A stretch of DNA of 64,000 bases, from the NCBI GenBank assembly GCA_033239005.1, contig BSQZ01000039.1, positions 6,260,816 through 6,324,815 of the forward strand. Direction: 5' to 3'. The translations under genes were made by a program, and so were the position numbers. The notes under the pieces were generated by a model. The model worked only from the letters and a program-made list of their open reading frames with translations, did no database searches and was not told the origin of the DNA. Positions 44,951-58,604 of the stretch are shown here, one piece after another (the first letter of the stretch is position 1; the number at the start of each line of letters is the position of its first letter). The stretch is from Lamellibrachia satsuma (lineage: Eukaryota; Annelida; Polychaeta; Sabellida; Siboglinidae).

Positions 44951-46017
44951 GTAATTGAAACTTTCATAATTATATCAGCAGTATCATACTACCATTTCTT
45001 TGAACCACAATGTATTAACAAAAACACTGACTATGCAATTCCTCATTGTTTTTCATACATTAATAATTAAGTTTACATTATATTAATATATATTTTTTAT
45101 AATGTTCATTACATTGATATAACTACTAAATGGGATATTACTGTCATGATAGAGACCTTTAGTTCCACAACTTACAATTAAAAGCAGATATGTATAGACA
45201 CATTCCAAACTTGGCGTTGTGTTTGTGCACATGAATGTGTATCGTTTCTGATGCTTATTAACATTGCTGCAAAGTTGCACTGAGATTGATTTTGATTTTC
45301 AATGAAAATCATTTACATATCATAACCCCTGTTAAAGTCTGATTTAACTGTACTTGATTGGTTGATCCACTTACATTAGATGTGTACTGTGTATATGTAT
45401 GTTAGAGAGGAAATGGTGGTAATGAGTGGATGCTATACACCTTCCTCCCTGTGCAATGCTACATAGACAATTTTGATAAAAACAGAACAATAACAATTAT
45501 GGCAAGTATTACTTAATAACAAGATCTGTTTTTAATAATTAAATTCCTGTATGCCACCAACTTAACACATTGGGCAATTGTTATGTTGTACACACATAAA
45601 ATATGATAAATTATGATGTTCTGATGTAAAACAATATACATGAATAATAATATTGATCAACATGCCTAATTAAATAGAAATAACAATTATTAATTGTGGC
45701 CAATTTGTGCATGTGTACAGTATGCATTTTGTTTGATTAAATTATATTATAAACATGTTTTGGTTGTCTACTGTCTGCAACACCTTTAAGTTTCAATCAG
45801 TCAGATCTCGTTTGGGCTGATTGTAATTATTTGTAAATTTATCACACTTTGACTTGTGCCAATGAACAATATTGATATCCATCTAGACAAGTTCGAGTAA
45901 CTTCCTATAACCATACCTTGTAGTAAATAGTGCATACAAGAGATAGTGCATACGATAATAACTACTAATTTAATTATTTTACATTCCTATTCCTATTTTA
46001 CGTTCCTGTTATTGTAG

Positions 46018-46081
46018 GGCCAGTGACTTCCGTGGAAACTGCAACAGTTACTCCAGCCAAGAGGATCGACATCCAGAATGA
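46018..46081 (+). pseudogene. RecQ-like helicase fragment, exon b with early stop
   Basis: After acceptor TTATTGTAG the joined frame reads EW/ASDFRGNCN, matching the EW(G)SDFR that follows motif II in RecQ helicases. It soon leaves the family pattern and stops at 46079-46081. An AATAAA lies about 340 bp downstream (near 46420). The protein would lack the second RecA-like lobe. Confidence 0.5.
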
Positions 46082-48840
46082 ACTTTGCATGACAGCTTCA
46101 CTAGAAATTTTGGCATGTCTAGATCAGCCAAATATTTTATATCAGGCTGTGAAATACACACATTACACATGCATGGATTTACGAAGCAGTGAACTGTGAA
46201 TATGTGTATACTTAGCCGACAATGTCATATAGACTGATGCACTTTGCTGCAATGAGCCTATAATGTCCTGTGAACATTGACATGGATTGGATATATGAAA
46301 CAGTGAACTGTGAATATTGCTTCATTGTACTATTATTATGGTGTTCCTTATACACATGTGTATGCCAACTTTGGGTATTGTCTTTTTCCATGTCTTCATA
46401 TCAGCCTACAGTGAACAATAAATAAACATTACTTCATGTTGAAGTACAGAATATTATTTCATGACAGTAAAATATGAATATTGATGTACTGGGCCTGCGG
46501 TGTACTGTAAACCAGTTTTGACATTGGACTATAAATATTGTTGCATTATGCATGCAGGAAATTACAAAGCTCTCATAATGTATAATAAATTGTGTTTTTT
46601 CAAACAATTATTTCCATATGCAAGAATATATTGGTGTTCTTTAAATTATACGGTAAACACTACAGATTCTACATATTTTGCCCATCGTGTATCTGGTTTG
46701 TTTATGTTTTAATATGTAGTGTGCGAATTGTAATATCTGCAATCGGTTTAATTAAAAAGTGCGTATTTTTGTTGAAATCATCGAAAGAATCGACTAGTTC
46801 ATTCTTGGTGGCTGTGCTGATTCTGCCTCATGACAGGAATGCAGGCTCATTTGTTCCGGCAGGCAACTTTGCAGCAGTGATATTCCAGTGACATTTTAGC
46901 TACATATTTGATCTATGTATTTGCTGATGTTTTATAAACTAACTTATTCTACCAATTTCTTTAACTAATTTAAGCACTATTTATTTCTGTCATTTAATTT
47001 ATTCCTTTTATCTGTTTTAGCTCATTTTAATGTATTTTACTTATATATGTACAACTAACTCTAGAGCCTTTGAGCAGGTGTTTCACCCGGATACATGGCA
47101 TGTTATAAATGTTTAATAATAATAAATCTGGTAGGGCTCAAAATAGTGGATATCCAAAATGGTAAACTCTGTGTGAGTCAATGCCGATCATGGGCATGAC
47201 TTCCATCTTCTCGCCGATTACATGATAAAGTTTTGAAATTTTACCAAAGGTGATAATTGTGAGTTTTCAGCATTTCGATTTTTACTAAGTAATTTAATTG
47301 TGGAGTCGTAGTGAATACTAGGTAGGCTTGCATTTTCGCAAAATGAACTTGAAAAAGGACAAGCAAAAAATTTTAATTGAGAAGGCATCTTTAACTATAT
47401 ATAATCCAGTCTCCAAAAGATCACATTGCAGTAAAGTTAATTGTGTACACCATTTGCCCAGTACATTTGTAAACACCATTTTCGTGCATAATTATTTGTG
47501 GCTAAAATGGGTAATTTATCAATGTAAATATGTCAATGGAGGTCAAATAATCAGGTCACTGTAAGGTTAGTGTCATGTCACAATTACAGCCTATGTAGAC
47601 ATGATAACACCACAATCCACACTTAATTAAAAATAAATAGATCATTAACACACGTACATAATTCAGTAACATGTAAGGTCAATAATGGATATTAAGGTTA
47701 ATGTGTATATACACTCCTCCCTCAACTTACAGATCTCATTTCACATGATTACTTAATTAAGGCATTTTTTAACTTAAATAGGTCAACGCTCATTGCAAGG
47801 TCATGTCAAGTTCACACATTATTAGGTCTTAAACCTTTTTATTCCACTTCAATATCTTCATTAGTACACATTATGCCGTTTGTCCTTACATTCAGTGGCA
47901 GTAGAGCCCACAAACATTCAGATCACAAGAAATGGACTATATTCCAGGTGTAAAAAATGCCCCTCTTTATGACATTAAAAAACTTATCAAAAAAGGGTTA
48001 TACAGTGCACAACATACTTTATCACACCGAAGTGTTTAAATGATTTGAAAATGTTTGCGTCCGTCTCCATTTGACACGCATCCTGTCTAAAAAAGGGTCG
48101 CGAACTATTGAGAAAACTCAGATAATAAGGTAAGACCAGAACTGGTCACAAGATCACGAAAATGCAGCAATACGTCAAATTACTTCAAATATTGATGACG
48201 ACATAATTTTTGCGTATACCAGTGGTGCCATCTGACGACGGTAACAGTCAAAACATGCTTCTGTTGCCAGACGCTATTCTCGGTGGATTCACGAAGCCGA
48301 GAGGGAGTCGGCTAGGCGAGACTAGTGTTTGAGCTAGGAAGCGATTTGCGACATTCTCGCGTTTATTTATCAAGTGTCGCATAATTTTGGAAAGTGCGCG
48401 ACACCGATGTCGCATGATTATCTTAAACATCACACATTTTGATCAGTGGAGTGACACCTGCTATATTGTGAAATACATTTTTTACGCTTGTTCAGCGTCT
48501 AATATTACTGTAAAATCATTTACATTTACCCCCAGCCACTTAGAATTTACCTATGGCATCACTGATCAGTTCGCCAATCACGGAATTAGCCGCGCTTCCC
48601 AGTTAGTGGCGCCACCAGATGGAATGTGAGCAATCTAGATTATGTATGCAAAATGACGTCGAAACGGGAACTGCAGCTTGCCGATGTGGTCACGCACAGC
48701 AGACCAAAAAACCAGACGGTAACCTAACTAAGATGTTATTGCACACATTTGTTATATGTATATGCTATACCGATTATATATTTGATGTTTATTAAGGTAA
48801 TGCAACAGCAAATCAGCATTTGTGCACGTTACGACGTATA
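46082..48840. other. AT-rich spacer
   Basis: No gene was recognised. A 40-bp segment at 48285-48325 (CACGAAGCCGAGAGGGAGTC) resembles 27785-27825. Confidence 0.5.
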
Positions 48841-49519
48841 GTTACCGGTGCAGTTTTCGACCCACTGAAATCTTGCATGATATCGCGTTAGAGAAGTTAC
48901 AGCGTCTGTTAACGACAATAACGATACAGGGTCTTGTCTGAGCAAAATATATATTAAAACTCGTTTAAAATATACGTTCCTTGATATAAATTGACTTTGC
49001 ATGCTTACCATACATTATTATTGAGCGTCTGCTGACGCGTGTCTCGTTCTTGGCCACATGACAATAATAGCCCATTTTGTGGTAGATGTATGGCAAACCA
49101 GTCTTGTGATAAAAGTAGAAATAATTAAAATGTGTTAAATATACGAAAACAAATTTACTACATTAACGTTATATATTCAATACAAGTGTATGCATATGTG
49201 TTTTATAAAGCGCCATTTCAAGCCTGGTTGTTAAAAAATTTAAACAATTGGAATAAAGTGGTAACATGTAAAAAGATTGTCTGTACGGCTTGCCATAAAT
49301 ATAGGTCGAATTCCGCTGGTTTCCTCGACTCACGCGACATGGTTCACATGTTCAATATTCATAGTTCAGATGTTCATTATTTCACAATATTTTCACTCAA
49401 AACAACTGTTTTAATAATTTGTTTAGATTGAATAAATGAAGTAGCTGTTGCTGATTTGGTATATCGATCTCTTACACAAAATGTTTTTTAAGATTTTTTT
49501 TAAACGGCATATTCTATTA
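48841..49519 (-). mobile_element. MITE family B copy, inverted and truncated at one end
   Basis: It starts with TATA and GTTACCGGTGCAGTTTTCGA and is the reverse complement of 50475-51040 over most of its length (for example 49010-49060 against 50805-50865). The far end stops about 28 bp short of the other terminal repeat. Together the two copies form a large inverted repeat. Confidence 0.85.
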
Positions 49520-50111
49520 CAGGGGTGAGATTTAGCAAGTCATGGAAGGTAGCCAGTGGGGCTACCAACCTTGCAAAGTGAAGTAGCCCGACAGCTTCTT
49601 AAGTAGCCCACTCGCTTCTGGAAAATGAAGGAAAGGCACCCTTATTAGGGACTGGTGATTGCATTAATGATCGTGAAAGGGTTAATAAATCTCACCTATA
49701 CTGGGTGGCTGCACATCAACTGAGTATGTAATTAGTACCTCATCAACAAGCAGTTTCTACAGCAAAGTGTGAGTACAGCAAACAAAACTGTTTAATAAAA
49801 TCAGATCTAGCATGCAAATGCAGTTTATGTGACACTATCTGTCCGACTAAATAAAAGATAGAAAAAATGGTAATTTATTTGTGGACATTCAGCCTCTCCA
49901 TATATCTTACATGCATTAAGGTTTCAGGTTGTATTTTTTACATTGGCCACTGCAACAAATCACAGGTCAGCAGTGCATATTTTGCAATCATTATGCTTAG
50001 TGTTTAAAATGATCAATAGTGCTGTCCCTTCAATCTTGCATCTTTGGTATTTTAATTTACTCTGAGCAAATAACAGAAAATATTAATATTTTTTCTCTGT
50101 GCCATATATAA

Positions 50112-50181
<70 letters not shown>

Positions 50182-50329
50182 TGGGTGTGTGTGTGTGTGT
50201 GTGTGTGTGTCAATTGTGATCACCACTGATTTATAAATATTGATTAGTGGTTCAGCCTGGATGAATGTCTCACTTTTTTAAAGAGGGGGAGACATGTGTC
50301 CCCTAAATTTCAAATCCTGGCTCAAACAC
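49520..50329. other. Spacer with (GT)n
   Basis: A GT microsatellite lies at 50116-50210. No ORF was recognised. A block at 49550-49620 with repeated GTAGCC words was not classified. Confidence 0.5.
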
Positions 50330-50474
50330 TGATTAACGCTATTACATGAAATTTTTTTCGATGCTAGTGTGTTCTTTGCATCACTCCCCATCGGATCAGG
50401 TACAAAATGGAGTGATATTTTTTTTTTAATATTGTGTTTTAGCGCACTTTTAGTGCCCAAAACAACGCTATATA

Positions 50475-51040
50475 CTGGTCGGTGTAGTTTTCGACCTACT
50501 TAATAGAATATGCCGTTTAAAAAAATCTGAAGTAACATTTTGTGTAAGAGATCGATATACCAAATCAGCAAAAGCTAGTTCATTTATTCAATGCAAATAA
50601 AGTATTAAAACAGTTGTTTTGAGTGAAAAACTTACGAATATTGAACGTCTGAACCATGTCGCGCTAATCGAGGAAACCGGCGGAATTCAACTTATATTTA
50701 TGGCAAGCTGTACAGACAATCGTTTTTAATGTTACCACTTTGTTCCAATTATGTGAATCTTTTTATCAACCAGGCTTGACATAGCGCTTTACATAGCGCT
50801 TCACGTGGCCAAGAACGAGACATGCGTCAGCAGACGCTCAATAATAATGTCTGGTAAGCATGCAAAGTCGGTTTTTTTATCAAGGTATGTATATCATAAA
50901 CGTGTTCCATGTCATATTATATATAAAAATATATTTTGCTCAGACAAGACTCTGTATGGTTATTGTCGTAAATAGACGCTGTGACGTCTGTAAGGCGATA
51001 TCAAGCGAGATTTCAATGGATCGAAAACTGCACTGGTAAC
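50475..51040 (+). mobile_element. MITE family B, 566 bp, with TATA target duplication
   Basis: Its ends are CTGGTCGGTGTAGTTTTCGA and, inverted, GTTACCAGTGCAGTTTTCGA, flanked by TATA on both sides. The inverted family X copy at 52577-52600 has a single TATA at the same point and no insert, so the boundary and target duplication are directly visible. TA or TATA duplication suggests a Tc1/mariner-like or related superfamily. Confidence 0.8.
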
Positions 51041-51639
51041 TATACCAGCAATAGCCGGTGTTGTTAATATGGCGATCATCCGAAATGTGCTGTAACAATA
51101 TCACGGTGGCATCAGAACCGGAAAGGCGATTTCACTGTCAAATATTTCGTACTGCAGTGTAAGAAAATACGAAAAATAGAAGAAAAAGTGCAATTTATTG
51201 TTACGAAAAACTCTAAAAATCGACAATTTAATGTTAAAAAGCCCCAAAAAATAATAACGCCTTGCGTAAGAATCAGATCAACAGTTTTAAATGCATTTAG
51301 TATGCAATACCAACATAACACTTGGGTGAAATGACATGCTTCGATTACATCGTATATTTAATCGTTTTCGGCTTACATGCTACGTTTGTCAAATCGTATA
51401 CGTTTTCAGCTGCTCAGATCCAGGTTATTATTTTCGATTGGTAGGCATATTGGTCCAGTACATCATCATTGTAGTAGATCTATTCCATAACGGTATACGT
51501 ACATGTGTTTTATTCAGTTCAAGAGTCAACAGGGTGTGACTTTGTAAAAAAATAATACACGTTGATGCTAGTATAAGTTTAATAAGTTCCATCAACTGCA
51601 TGTTGGCGTATATGTCAGTGCTACAAGCACACCAGGGTT

Positions 51640-51792
51640 CGACAGCATTCATGGACTTTATGCAGCGGACGGCGATCGTTGTTGTTTAGTAGCTCCCAGG
51701 TAGCAGATATGAGAACACCTAACACGCCTCGCGTACAGCGCGGTCCGAAGTCGTGGACCCCGACCACCGCGTTATAACGAGGCTCGACTGTA
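51640..51792 (-). mobile_element. Possible pogo-like MITE end
   Basis: The minus-strand terminus TACAGTCGAGCCTCGTTATA resembles the CAGT.GA.CCTCGTTAT start of pogo/Tigger elements. It lies immediately before the family X block at 51794. The other terminus was not found. Confidence 0.4.
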
Positions 51793-52278
51793 TCTTGCTT
51801 GCCCAAATCACACAATTCAGTAATAGATAGAGCAAAGAGGAAACTCTAGAGACAGTTCGGCACGACGCTACCTCTGTTCGTCACGTACCTGGAAGAGTTC
51901 CTGTGGATGCAGCAGCACAGGAACCGCCAATGACGTCTCTCGTCACGGCTAGTGTGCATTCGCGACCAATACCCATGAACAAATGCTTAGCAGTGAACTT
52001 TGCACAGTAGTCGCCAGAAGACACAAAACGGCTCTTTTCAGAGCCAACCATACTTTCACAAAAGAATTGCTACTTTGGGTGTGATTGATGTCTAGGTTTC
52101 AATAATTCCCTTCTAAATATCAACTTAATGAAAATATCTCGATAAATTTTATCCTCGAAATTCACCATGGCTGCAGTTTCCAAAACGATAATATCTTTTT
52201 GTAGTGAAATGTCCAGTTTTCCTCATGATACGGTCCAAACATTAGTAATGTCACTTCAATGTCCCCTGAAGAATTATT

Positions 52279-52725
52279 TATTACTGAATTGTGTGATTTG
52301 GGCAAGCAAGACACTTGTTTATGAGTAGAATTTAAAGATATTTGCATGATCTGTGAACTTTTATTAATTTTCGATATTTTTGGGTTTTTTAACATTAAAT
52401 TGTAGATTTTTAGAGTTTTATGTAACATTAAATTGCACTTTTTCTTCTACTTTTCGTATTTTCTTATAATGCGGTACGAAATATTTGACAGTGAAATCGC
52501 CTTTTCGGTTCTGATGCCACCGTGATATTGTTACTGCACATTTCGGATGATCGCCGTATTAACAACACCGGCAACTGCCGGTATAATGTTGTTTTGGGCA
52601 CTAAAAGTGCAATCAAACACAATATTATTTACAAATATACGTCCGTTTTGTACCTGATCCAATGGGGAGTGATGCAAGGAACACATTAGCATCGAAAAAA
52701 TGTCATTTAATAGCGTTAATAATTT
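52279..52725 (-). mobile_element. Repeat family X, insertion-free copy
   Basis: This is the reverse complement of the family X segments at 50330-51825 without MITE B. It serves as the empty-site counterpart (CAACATTATACCGGCAG in element orientation). Confidence 0.75.
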
Positions 52726-52739
52726 CGGCCATGTTAATG

Positions 52740-52930
52740 CACCTTTAGCTTTACCCCTCCCCATCTACTACAACACGCTGTCTTCTGTCAGCCAGCCATT
52801 GTTCTATCCAGTCAGTTATGCCATCCCCGATACCATGCCCATGGGCTTTTAATTTAATTTGTAATCTTTGGTGTGGCACTTTTTGTCAAAAGCTTTCTGG
52901 AAATCTAAGACTGAGTAGATAATAAAAATC
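52740..52930 (-). pseudogene. CR1/jockey-like LINE fragment
   Basis: The stretch repeats 43,830-43,985 (for example ACAACACGCTG.CTTCTGTCAG, ATTGTTCTATCCAGTC, GGGCTTTTAATTTAA) and so is a short RT piece of the same LINE family. Confidence 0.7.
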
Positions 52931-53044
52931 GCATGTCTGCGGTTAGACAAATGGACACAAATTCGTGGCATCTGAATTTGCGTGACAACATTGATGCATA
53001 TCATCAACACAACTTAAAACACGGCTGTAGAAATAAAATTCCGT

Positions 53045-56000
53045 GACAAATACATAGTCACTATACTCAGCTAGAATACATAGTCACTGTACCAACAGTA
53101 CACAGTTCACAGCTACAATTCATAATCATTGCACCCTCAGTACACAGCTAGAATACATAGTCACTGTATACGCAGTAAACAGTTGGAATATGTAGTCACT
53201 GTACCCAGAGTACATGACTAGAATACATAGTCACTGTACCCACAATACACAGCTACAGTACGTAATTACTGTACCCACAGTTCACAACTAGAATACATAT
53301 TCACTGTACCCAGTGTACACAGCTACAATACATAACAACTGTACCCACAGTAAACAGCTAGAATACAAAGTCACTGAACCCACAGTACACAGGTAGAACA
53401 CGTAGTCACTGCACCCACAGTACACCGTTGAATATATTCACTGAACCCTCAGTACACAGGTAGAACACGTAGTCACTGTACCACAGTACAAAGCTAGGAT
53501 ACATAGTCACTGTACCAACAGTACACAGCTACCGTACATAGTCACTGTACCCACAGTAAACAGCAAGAATACAAAGTCACTGAACCCACAGTACACTGGT
53601 AGAACACGTAGTCAATGTACCTACAGTACACAGCTACATTACATTGTCAGTGTACGCACAGTACACAGCTAGAATACATAGTCACTGTAACCACAGTACA
53701 CAACTAGAATACATAATCACTGTACCCACAGTACACAGAATACATAATCATTGTACCCACAGTACACAGCTACAGAACATAGTCGCTGTACACACAGTAC
53801 ACAGCTAGAATACATAGTCACTGTACCCACAATGCACAGCTAGAAAATTGGTAGTCACTGTACCCACAGTACACAGCTACAATACGTAACCACTGTACCC
53901 ACAGTACACAGCTACAGAACATAGTCGCTGTACACACAGTACACAGCTAGAATACATAGTCACTGTACCCACAATGTACAGCTAGAATACATAGTCACTG
54001 TACCCACAGTACACAGCTACAATACGTAGCCACTGTACCCACAGTACACAGCTAGAATACATAGTCACTGTACCAACATTACAAAGCTATAAAACATAGT
54101 CACTGTACCCACAGTACACAGCTAGAATGCATAGTCACTGTACCCACAGTACACATCTAGAATACATAGTCACTGTACCAACATTACATAGCTATAATAC
54201 ATAGTCAGTGTACCCACAGTACACAGCTACAATTCGTAGTCACAGTACCCACAGAAAACTGCTAGAATGCATAGTCAAAGTACAATTCATAATCCATGTA
54301 CCCACAGTACACATATAGAATACATAATCACTGGACCCAGTGTACTCGGCTACAATATATATTCACTGTACCCACAATAAACAGCTAGAATACATATTCA
54401 CTGCACCCACAGTACACAGCTACAGTACATAGTAATTGTACCCACAATACACACATAGAATACATATTCACTGTACCCAGTGTATACAGCTACAGTACAT
54501 AGTCACTGTACGCAAAGTAGACGACTAGAATACATATTCACTATACCCACAATACACAGCTACATTACATAATCACTGTACCCACAGTACACTGCTAGAA
54601 TACATAATCACTGTACACAGAGTACACGGCTACAGTACATAGTCAATGTTCCCACAGTAAAAATCTACAATACATATTCACTTTCTACAGTACACAGCTA
54701 CAATACATAGTCATTGTACCTACTGTACACAGCTGGAATATGTATTCACTGTACCCAGTGTACACAGCTACAGTTCATACTCCCTGTACCCACAGAACAC
54801 TGCTAGAATTCATATTCACTGTACAAACAATACACAGCTACAACACATAGTCACTGTTCCCACATTACAAATTAGAATACATACTCACTGCACCCACAGT
54901 ACACAGTTGTAATACATAGTCACTAAATCCACAGTACACTTCTAGAATACATAGTCAATGTACCCAAAGTACACAGATAGAATACATATTCACTCTATCT
55001 ACAACACACAGCTAGAATATGTAGTCACTGTACCCACAGTACACAACTAGAATAAATAGTCACTGTACCCACAGTACACACCTAGAATACGTAGTCACTG
55101 TACCCACAGTACACAACTAGAATACATAGTCACTGTACCCACAGTACAGAGTTATAATACATAGTCACTTTACCCACAGTACAAAGCTAGAATGCATAGT
55201 CACTCTACACACAGTACACAGCTAGAATACATAATCATTGTACCCACAGTATACAGCTACAGTACATTGTCACTGTACCCACAATACACATCTAAAATAC
55301 ATAGTCATTGAACCCACAGTACACAGGTAGAACACATAATCACTGTACCCACAGTACACAGCTAGAATACATAGTAACTGTACCCACAGTACACAGCTAC
55401 AGTACATAGTCACTGTACCCACAGTACAGAGCTAGAATGCATAGTCACTTTACCCACAGTACAAAGCTACAATACATAGTCACTGTACCCATAGTACACA
55501 GCTAGAATACGTAGTTAATGTACCCAGAGTATATGACTAGAATACATAGTCACTGTACCCACAGTACACAGCTAGAATACATATTCACTGTATCCACAGT
55601 ACAGAGCTACAGTACATGGTCGTTGTACCCACAGTACACTGCTAGAATACATAACCACTGGAACCAAAGAACACAGCTACAGTATATGGCAAGTTTACAC
55701 ACAGTACACAGCAAGAATACATATTCTCTGTACCCACAATACACAGCTACAGTACATAATCACTGAACCACATACATAGCTAGAATACGTATTCACTGAA
55801 CCAACAGTACACAGGTAGAATACATAGTCGCTGTACCCACAGTAGACAAACATAATACATAATCACTGTACCCACTTACACAGCTATCATACAGTACACA
55901 GTACACAGCTACAATTCATAGTCACTGTACCCACAGTACACAGTTATAATACATAGTCACTGTACCCACAGTACACAGCTAGAATTCATATTCACTTTAC

Positions 56001-57127
56001 ACAAAATACACAGCTAGAATACATTGTCACTGTACCCACAGTACACAACTAGAATACGTAGTCACTGTACCTACAGTACACATCTAGAATACATAGTCAA
56101 TGTACCCAATGTACAGAGCTATAATACATAATCAATGTACCCACTGTACACAGCTAGAATACATAATCACTGTACTCACTGTACAAAGCTGTATTACATT
56201 GTCACTGTACCCACACAACACAGCTAGAATGCATAGTCACTGTACCCACAGTAAACAACTAGAATACATAATCACTGTACCCACAGTACACAGCTAGAAT
56301 ACATAGTCACTGTACCCACAATACTTAGCTAGAATACATAGTCACTGTACCCACAGTACATAGGTAGAACACGTAGTCACTGTACCCACAGTAAACAGCT
56401 AGAAGGCATAGACACTGTACCCACAGTACATACCTATAATACATAGTCACTGTACCCATATTACACACTACATAGCTACAATTCATAATCACTGTACCCA
56501 CAGTACACAGCTATAATACGTATTCACTGAACCCACAGTACACAGCTAGAATACATAGTTACTGTACACATCTGGAATACATAGTCACTCTACCCACAGA
56601 ACACTGGTAGAATGCATAGTCACTGTACCCACAGAACGCGGCTAGAATATATAGTCACTGTACCCACAGTACACAGCTAGAATGCATAGTCACTGTACCC
56701 ACAGTACACAGCTAGAATATATAATCGCTGGACCCAGAGTACACAGCTTCAGTATATTGTCACTGTACCCCCAGTAAACAGCTAGAATACACATCCACTG
56801 TACCCACAGTACACCGCTACAGTACTTAGTCTTTGTACCGACAGTACACAGATAGAATACATATTCAATGTACCTAGTGTACACAGCTACAGTACATAGC
56901 TATTGTACCCACAATACACAGCTACAATACATAGTCACTCTACCCTCAGTACACAGTACACAGCTACAATTCTTAGTAATTGTACCCACAGTACACAGGT
57001 AGAACACGTAGTTACTGTACCCACAGTACACAACTAGAATACATTGTAACTGTAACCACAGTACACGACTAGAATACGTAGTCACTGCACCCACAGCACA
57101 CAGCTAGAATGTATAGTCACTGTACCT
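53045..57127. repeat. 35-bp minisatellite, about 115 diverged copies
   Basis: Units of CACAGCTAGAATACATAGTC plus ACTGTACCCACAGTA cover 4.1 kb with frequent point variants (CTAGAA/CTACAG) and occasional indels. Short ORFs inside are artefacts. Confidence 0.97.
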
Positions 57128-58470
57128 GCGATGGTGATCGAGCGAGTACCACAATTGAGTTGAGGCGTGTGAACGATTTGGGATCACGATGGCGATCATG
57201 AAGTGCGTGAGAACAAATGCTAACGACGCCCACGGTGGTTAACATTTTATTTTATAAAGGTATCGATATTCTAAGTTTTTTGTTTGCATTTGCACAGTAT
57301 GAGCATATTATAGTTGAAAAGTTGAGAAATCAAGTAATACCTATTTGTGTGGTATCGCTATCGTTATCCCGATCGCTGACAACGTTATGTAAACGCAACT
57401 TCCGATTAGATCTATCGCAATTGCAATGCAAAAGCGCCATGTACGTGAGATATATAATGATACACTATAATGCAGTGTGGAATAATTAGCATACCTTATA
57501 ATATAGATATCTCGCGCAAAAGCTTTTTTAGTTTGATCTCAAGAACTGCGTATTCTATTAGATGTAAAAAAAAAATGTCATGCAACCAGCACAATTCAGC
57601 GTAGCACAATTCTGTACCAACTCGATATTGGATTAGGTTGTAGTTCAATCCGATAAAAGTTGTACAGTATTGTCAGCAGGGATGATTGAAATACTCGAAA
57701 TGTCTCAAATAAAAATACCTAAAAAAGAGTGGTTCACGCATACACTGCTGATGCAAATTGGTTATACTTTAATTAACGTCCACATTAACTTACTGCAGAC
57801 GTTAACCTATTAACAAACAATTATTTTATTTGCGAACAAACAAAACAAAACAATGTTTATTATCACTGATTAAGAGGTGTGAAAGTAATATATTTTTAAA
57901 CATATTCCAAAATGTCAGCACATCTATTATATATAATTATTATATAGATAACTTTATAATAGAACACGCCAAATTTGTCAAGAATTGCTTCAGGAAAGTC
58001 AGGAAAAATATTAGTGGAAAAGGTAAAGGCCAAGATAAAGGTAAAAAAGGTAAAGGCCAAGATAAAGGTAAAAAAGGTAAAGGCCAAGATAAAGGTAAAA
58101 AAAGGTAAAGGCCAAGATAAAGGTAAAAAAGGTAAAGGCCAAGATAAATGTAAGTTCGTAAATAGCTCGGTACCGCATCCTTGGGACTACTCAAAGCGAC
58201 ATACACTTCGCCTGGCAGACGGGTTCATTCCACCGCCAACGCTACTTTTCTGGGAAGTACTCAGCCACATTGCAATTACTACGCGGATGCTATGTGTTCA
58301 CATATTCACCACTGTAGCCTGGTACCCATTTAAACAGCTAAATGACCTGTGGCAAGGTGGGGTGAACGAAATTGCCAAAGTTTCGAAACTTCAGCAAGAG
58401 GATTCGAACTGTGGTTCTCTCGATTGACTGACCGTCGTTATAACCGTCACAACGCCGCGCCCCGCGCAGA
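57128..58470. repeat. Segmental duplication, copy 1
   Basis: Blocks such as ACAAATGCTAACGACG, TTAACATTTTATTTTATAAA, GATATTCTAAG.TTTTT and the SINE-like part recur in the same order in copy 2, about 1.9 kb to the right. This copy contains a 27-bp tandem repeat (GGTAAAGGCCAAGATAAAGG-type) at 58019-58148. Confidence 0.75.
58150..58462 (-). mobile_element. tRNA-related SINE, minus strand
   Basis: On the minus strand the tRNA-like head (58462-58395) has a B-box-like CAGTTCGAATCC, followed by a body with TTTCGAAACTTTGGCAATTT, CGTTCACCCCACCTTGCC and TTTAAATGGGTACCAGG. A second copy lies at 59810-60113. Confidence 0.55.
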
Positions 58471-58604
58471 TAATGCTAATTAAATTTCGACAAATGACAT
58501 CTCAAATAAATTTACCACAACAAAAACGTTCAAATTCAAAAATAGTTTCTAAAGATATTTAAAATAAAAAATAAACCTACATTTTGTATTTGTAAAATAT
58601 AGTG

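Larger units (their letters stand above)
50330..51825 (+). mobile_element. Repeat family X copy with nested insertions
   Basis: Segments 50330-50474, 51045-51255 and 51794-51825 match, in the same order, the inverted copy at 52725-52279. Between the first two lies MITE B (50475-51040); between the last two lies sequence ending in a pogo-like terminus. The last matching block (51794-51825) is a perfect 32-bp inverted match to 52279-52310. Confidence 0.75.

Noticed and set aside
57975..58427. 150-codon Lys-rich ORF
   Set aside because: Made of a 27-bp repeat running into a SINE on the opposite strand.
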